Of a stretch of 64,000 nucleotides of DNA, positions 60,701 through 64,000 are shown piece after piece. A program made the position numbers and the translations under genes. The stretch comes from Oscillibacter hominis (lineage in GTDB: Bacteria; Bacillota; Clostridia; Oscillospirales; Oscillospiraceae), in the NCBI RefSeq assembly GCF_014334055.1, contig NZ_CP060490.1:1302001-1366000 (forward strand), written 5' to 3'. The notes beneath the pieces are model-generated. The model made no database searches. It saw nothing but the letters and a program-made list of their open reading frames with translations, and was not told the DNA's origin. Position 1 is the stretch's first letter. Each line of letters opens with the position of its first letter.

Positions 60701-61109
60701 GTATGGTCTCCTTTCCGTAAACGGTGTCCACCTCCACGCACAGGCGAACCTGGCTGCCCTCCAGGGCAATCTCCGTGACTTCGGCCGCCGTGATGTAGGG
60801 GTTCACTGTCAGCGCCTCCTGGATGTAGCGCCGGGCCTCCTGCAGCTTGGTGTCCTCCTGGTAGGGCTGCCCCACCAGCGCGTCCAGCTCGCAGCCGTAG
60901 TCCCAGGAGAAAATGGGGAACTGGTAGCGGGCGGTTTTGATGGCCCGCCACACCCAGCTTTTCACCGCCTCCAGCCCGGAGGCTACCGCCGCCGCTCCTC
61001 CGGAGAAAACCGGAGCGTCCCGCTCATAGTCCCACGCCGCGTCCCGGTAAAGGGGCAGGTAGGCATCTTCCTCTGCCGCGCTGGTATCAAACATGGGAAA
61101 CAATGTCAC
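60693..61109 (-). CDS. DUF2634 baseplate wedge protein (XkdS-like)
   Basis: 138 residues from a GTG start at 61109 overlapping the DUF2577 stop as GTGA. The gp25-like segment WVWRAIKTARYQFPIFSWDYGCEL near residue 48 (split by eye) and LTVNPYITAAEVTEI near 95 are typical. It pairs with baseplate J in the wedge. Confidence 0.88.
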   Translation of the reverse strand: MTLFPMFDTSAAEEDAYLPLYRDAAWDYERDAPVFSGGAAAVASGLEAVKSWVWRAIKTARYQFPIFSWDYGCELDALVGQPYQEDTKLQEARRYIQEALTVNPYITAAEVTEIALEGSQVRLCVEVDTVYGKETIHV

Positions 61110-61411
61110 GCTTTCACCGCCTTGCAAATTAAGTAGTAGTCCTGTCCATCCAGGCTGAGCAGCACCACCCGGTCGCCCCGCCGGAGCTTGAGCGCACTGC
61201 CGTCGTCCACGCTCCAGCGGTAGTCCAGCCCCTGGGCAAGGTACAGATCCTCCGGTTCCAGCACCAGCTCGCCGCAGGAGACCTGCAGTGTCCCATTGCC
61301 GGAGTGCAGCACCTCGCCGATGGAAAATGCGGAGGGCTGCGCCGCCCGCCGCCCCAACTGCATCAGGGCGGACACGGCCGCGGTCATGGATTCGTCAAAA
61401 GACCTGCTCAT
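61106..61411 (-). CDS. DUF2577 protein (XkdR-like)
   Basis: 101 residues. The C-terminal half GLDYRWSVDDGSALKLRRGDRVVLL (split by eye) is the DUF2577 OB-like part, probably at the tail tip near the spike. Stop and start overlap both neighbours by 4 bp. Confidence 0.85.
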   Translation of the reverse strand: MSRSFDESMTAAVSALMQLGRRAAQPSAFSIGEVLHSGNGTLQVSCGELVLEPEDLYLAQGLDYRWSVDDGSALKLRRGDRVVLLSLDGQDYYLICKAVKA

Positions 61412-62379
61412 TTGATCTCACTCCCCGCTGTGGTCTCGCTGCTTACGTTCCGGAAGTTCAGCGTCAGTTTCGTGGTGTATATCCCGTTTTTCCAGGTGTG
61501 GCTGTCGCTGTCGATCCAAAAAAGGCCGCTGACGCCGCTGCCCATGTCCCGCAGGATCACTGCCTCGCCGGTGATGAGCCGGGGGTCTCCCATGCACTGC
61601 ACTGTCAGCTTCCGCTGCACTCCGTGATCCTCCAGCCATGCCCTGGCCCCGGTGGAGACGTCCTCGCCCGTCCGCTGCGTCAGCACATGGCTTAAGCGCC
61701 CGCTCAGAGCGATGGACGGCTCGTCCTCGATGCGGCGCACCAGCTTGCCCGTGTCCGTGTAAAGGATCACGCTGTTCTGGAGACTTCCGATGTCCCAGGT
61801 GCTGGTCACGCTCATGGTGGAGGAGATGGAGAGGCTGGCCGAGTCCGCCTTCTGACGCACGCTCAGCCGTCCGTCCCCGTCAAAGCCCACCAGATACCGC
61901 TTCCCGTTTTTCTCTCCCGCCAGGGTGTAGAGCGTGGTGAGGATTTTGTCCAACGGTACGCCCGGAAATTTCCGGGACACGGTGACGCCGCTTTTGGCGA
62001 TGCTTCCTGTGGGCAGCCCATAGGTGGATGCAATGGAAGCCGCTGCCTGCTCCGGCGCGGTGTTTTGAAACTTGTACCACCCCTCATTTTGCGTCAGATA
62101 CCAGCTCCGGTCCACCGCGCCAAGGTCGGCCACCGCGCTCTGGCTGTCCCTGGTGACGCTGACCAGCGGCCCAAGGAACCGGCTCTTACCGCCGCTGCGC
62201 AGCGTCACCAACGCCCCCTGCTCTAAGGGCAGCGCCCGGTCCGCCAGCAGTCCGCAGCGCACCTCCCGGCCCACCTGGTTCACATTGCCGGACCATGTCA
62301 GCGTCTGCACCAGCTCTGTCACATCCACGCTCCGCTCGCCGCTCCGGGTCAGGTACACGTGATACGCATACTCGCTCAT
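61408..62379 (-). CDS. Late control D-type tail tip protein (XkdQ-like)
   Basis: 323 residues from the ATG at 62379 (GGGGAGAG upstream), overlapping the LysM gene as ATGA. Features are VDVTELVQTLTWSGN near the start and RTGEDVSTGARAWLEDHG near residue 245. This is the phage gpD/XkdQ family, a tail hub or tip component. Confidence 0.88.
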   Translation of the reverse strand: MSEYAYHVYLTRSGERSVDVTELVQTLTWSGNVNQVGREVRCGLLADRALPLEQGALVTLRSGGKSRFLGPLVSVTRDSQSAVADLGAVDRSWYLTQNEGWYKFQNTAPEQAAASIASTYGLPTGSIAKSGVTVSRKFPGVPLDKILTTLYTLAGEKNGKRYLVGFDGDGRLSVRQKADSASLSISSTMSVTSTWDIGSLQNSVILYTDTGKLVRRIEDEPSIALSGRLSHVLTQRTGEDVSTGARAWLEDHGVQRKLTVQCMGDPRLITGEAVILRDMGSGVSGLFWIDSDSHTWKNGIYTTKLTLNFRNVSSETTAGSEIK

Positions 62380-63149
62380 ATGACTCTCCCCGCTTCCGCC
62401 GCGCCGCCGCTCTTCAGGACGCACTTTCCCGTTGCGTCATCTGTGACGACCTCCGTCTTTGCAGCCATGGCCGCGCCGCCGGAAAGGCTCGCAGCGCCGG
62501 GCAGGGCGTTCAGCGCCGGGATGGTCAGCTGCTGGCCGGGGTATATGAGGTCTGGATTTTTAATCGACGGATTGGCCGCCGCCAGACGGCAGCAGAGGGA
62601 GCCGTCGCCGTAGAACTTTTTGGCAATGTGCCAGAGGGTGTCCCCCTTGGCCACCGCGTAGGTCCTGGCGGAGGCGGCGCCGGTCTTACTTTGGCGCGCC
62701 GGCTTGCGCACCGTCCCCGCAGCGGACAAAGCCGCCGCGGCGGGCGTCCTGGTCTGCCGGATGGCGATGTCCGCGTAGTAGTCGTTGGTACCGTCCTGCT
62801 CCCGGTATTCCAGGCTTTCAATCAGCACCAGGGCGTTGGTAGGCGTCCCGCTCACCAAAAAGCGCACCGTGGTCTTTGCGTCGATCCAGCGCTCTATCTG
62901 CATCAGGTAATGCCAGGGGTCCGCCACTGCGCCGCTCACGCAGAAAGGGTACAGCTGCGCCGGGAACAGGCAGCTTTTCAGCGTGGTGGACCCCATCCGC
63001 CGCACGCCGCCTAAGTTGACCTCCCCGGTCTGGTCCAGCGACACGGTTTCCACCGTGTTGTGATGCGTCCAGCTGTAGGTGGAGGGCGTCACCGGCAGCG
63101 TCAGCTCAATCCTCGCCGCCTCGTCCAAAAAGGTCAGTGTCCTCAACAT
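62376..63149 (-). CDS. LysM-domain tail protein (XkdP-like)
   Basis: 257 residues. The N-terminal half is a tail-tube-like part (about 1-140); the LysM domain lies at about 165-215 (YAVAKGDTLWHIAKKFYGDG, then LIYPGQQLTIP). XkdP-type proteins may bind peptidoglycan and help the tail cross the wall. The C-terminal end has no lytic domain. Confidence 0.9.
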   Translation of the reverse strand: MLRTLTFLDEAARIELTLPVTPSTYSWTHHNTVETVSLDQTGEVNLGGVRRMGSTTLKSCLFPAQLYPFCVSGAVADPWHYLMQIERWIDAKTTVRFLVSGTPTNALVLIESLEYREQDGTNDYYADIAIRQTRTPAAAALSAAGTVRKPARQSKTGAASARTYAVAKGDTLWHIAKKFYGDGSLCCRLAAANPSIKNPDLIYPGQQLTIPALNALPGAASLSGGAAMAAKTEVVTDDATGKCVLKSGGAAEAGRVI

Positions 63150-63150
63150 C

Positions 63151-64000
63151 TCAGCTCACCCCCGCGTATAGCTTCCGCTCAATGGCATAGGCAATGGCCT
63201 CGCCGATCTCGTCCAGGTCGCCGTCGCTGCGCACGGAGAAGGAGTTGCCCGTCACCTGGACGCTGACGCCGCCACTCCGCCGGTCCAGCTCCCGGGCCTC
63301 CCGGGCCGTCAGCACCCGCTCTCCCTCATGCAGCAGCGCTGCATAGTTGTTATAGGGCACACGATGCATGCCATAGGCTTTCGCCCGGTAGCGTGCCTCG
63401 CTGAAATCGTAATCCTCCGGGTCGCCGGTGTAGGGGCCAAAGGTGGAAGCCCGCCCCTTGCTTTTCTCCTGCTGAAGCCTGTAGCTGTTGCTCCAGCCGC
63501 CAAAGGCTGCAGTCAGCTCCCGGGTGGCCGCGACGGAATCCTGCTGCGCGTCGATCATGGCGCTGTACTGGTCGCTGGATTCATAGGCGGCTGTGGCAAG
63601 GCTTTCCGCCTGGCCCTTCAGCTCTGCCATTTCGTTCACCGCCGCCTCGTCTCCCGCGTCGGAGCGTTCCTTCAGCTCCGCGTAGCGCTCCCCCATCTCC
63701 TGCAGCCGCTGAGAGGTTTTATCATCATACAGTGAGGTCTCCTGGCCTAACAGCACCGCCGACAGCGCCTCCCGCTGATACTGGTCCGACAGGTTGTCCA
63801 TGGATGCCTTGTGTTCGCCGATCCTGCCGTTCAGGTCTATCAGCGCGTTGCCCAGCTCCCCGCCGTAGGCCGCGATCTGATCGGAAAGGCCAGAGGTGCG
63901 TGTGTCGTTGTAGCCCTTGCCCATGGCGTTGGCAAGCTCCTGCTCAAGGCCCTCAAGCGTGGAGGTGAGGCCCGGGAAGGTCTGCGACATTTCCTCCATG
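63151..64000 (-). CDS. Tail tape measure protein, C-terminal part only
   Basis: The frame is open to the end of the window, so at least 283 C-terminal residues are visible and the gene starts beyond 64000. Long helical coiled-coil-like stretches are followed by a conserved tail end with YGMHRVPYNNYAALLHEGERVLTAREARELDR (split by eye), typical of tape measure C-termini. The product sets tail length and spans the tube. Confidence 0.88.
   Translation of the reverse strand, partial: MEEMSQTFPGLTSTLEGLEQELANAMGKGYNDTRTSGLSDQIAAYGGELGNALIDLNGRIGEHKASMDNLSDQYQREALSAVLLGQETSLYDDKTSQRLQEMGERYAELKERSDAGDEAAVNEMAELKGQAESLATAAYESSDQYSAMIDAQQDSVAATRELTAAFGGWSNSYRLQQEKSKGRASTFGPYTGDPEDYDFSEARYRAKAYGMHRVPYNNYAALLHEGERVLTAREARELDRRSGGVSVQVTGNSFSVRSDGDLDEIGEAIAYAIERKLYAGVS

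Larger units (their letters stand above)
57504..64000 (-). mobile_element. Contractile phage-tail module (prophage or tailocin), cut by the window edge
   Basis: Eleven consecutive minus-strand genes in the order tape measure, LysM, late-control D-type, DUF2577, DUF2634, baseplate J, YmfQ/DUF2313, tail fibre, repeat protein, small protein, XkdX. This is the PBSX/Xkd order of Bacillus and marks a myovirus-type tail and baseplate. No holin, endolysin or integrase is seen between XkdX and tRNA-Pro. Heads, terminase and lysis genes, if present, lie beyond 64000. Confidence 0.92.

Overview
The window reads as a chromosome segment from a GC-rich, spore-forming Firmicute. The best guess is class Clostridia, family Oscillospiraceae (Oscillibacter / Flavonifractor / Lawsonibacter type); this is inferred from gene content and protein style, not from a database search. 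Supporting features are the sporulation operons spoIIAA-spoIIAB-sigF and spoIIGA-sigE, a SpoIVFA/SpoIVFB-like pair, a T-box leader, Shine-Dalgarno sites of the AGGAGG type, many ATGA-coupled operons, and a Gram-positive LexA box. Most of the window is dense chromosomal core; the right end (about 57.5-64 kb) is a contractile phage-tail module next to a tRNA-Pro gene.

Layout. 0-6.5 kb: an unidentified partial protein, an O-acylation cluster (DUF4358 lipoprotein, MBOAT acyltransferase, DHHW protein), and a threonine aldolase family enzyme. 6.5-8.5 kb: a sigma factor translationally coupled to a membrane protein. 8.5-10.8 kb: an SOS-type locus with a LexA box inside its promoter, an unlisted 40-residue membrane peptide, and a radical-SAM/HhH DNA repair protein with its usual partner. 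10.7-12.2 kb: the spoIIA operon. 12.4-12.9 kb: yjdF behind a yjdF-type riboswitch. 13.1-16.6 kb: a T-box leader controlling a YcxB-like gene and valS. 16.6-18.6 kb: sigE, spoIIGA, a 30-residue membrane peptide and DUF951. 18.7-23.6 kb: an S1-domain protein, rarA, nth, three small low-complexity genes and a membrane-anchored protein. 23.6-26.9 kb: trpS-tagO-wecB. 27.1-28.1 kb: two small membrane-protein genes, the first frameshifted in a T8 run. 28.1-37 kb: an M42 peptidase, gltX-spoIIM-glnN, a YkvI-type transporter, asnA and a membrane-anchored XRE regulator. 37-49 kb: tig-clpP-clpX-lon-ysxC, a phosphoesterase, thrC, and the rplS-lepB-rbgA-rnhB-yraN block. 49.3-51.8 kb: the TIGR03960/TIGR03936 radical-SAM pair. 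52-55.1 kb: two Crp/Fnr-type regulators around an AT-rich gap, and alanine racemase. 55.2-56.7 kb: the SpoIVFA/B-like pair. 56.8 kb: tRNA-Pro(CGG). 57.5-64 kb: PBSX/Xkd-like tail genes on the minus strand, from XkdX to a truncated tape measure.

How the parts work together. The sporulation genes supply the first forespore sigma factor with its anti-sigma/anti-anti-sigma pair, the first mother-cell sigma factor with its processing protease, and probably the later pro-sigma-K protease. The tig-clpP-clpX-lon block is a protein-quality-control operon. gltX, glnN and asnA cluster around glutamate and ammonia use. The LexA-box locus is the most unusual unit. It places a tiny arginine-tailed membrane peptide first in a predicted DNA-damage operon, and its last gene overlaps sigF tail to tail by about 100 bp.
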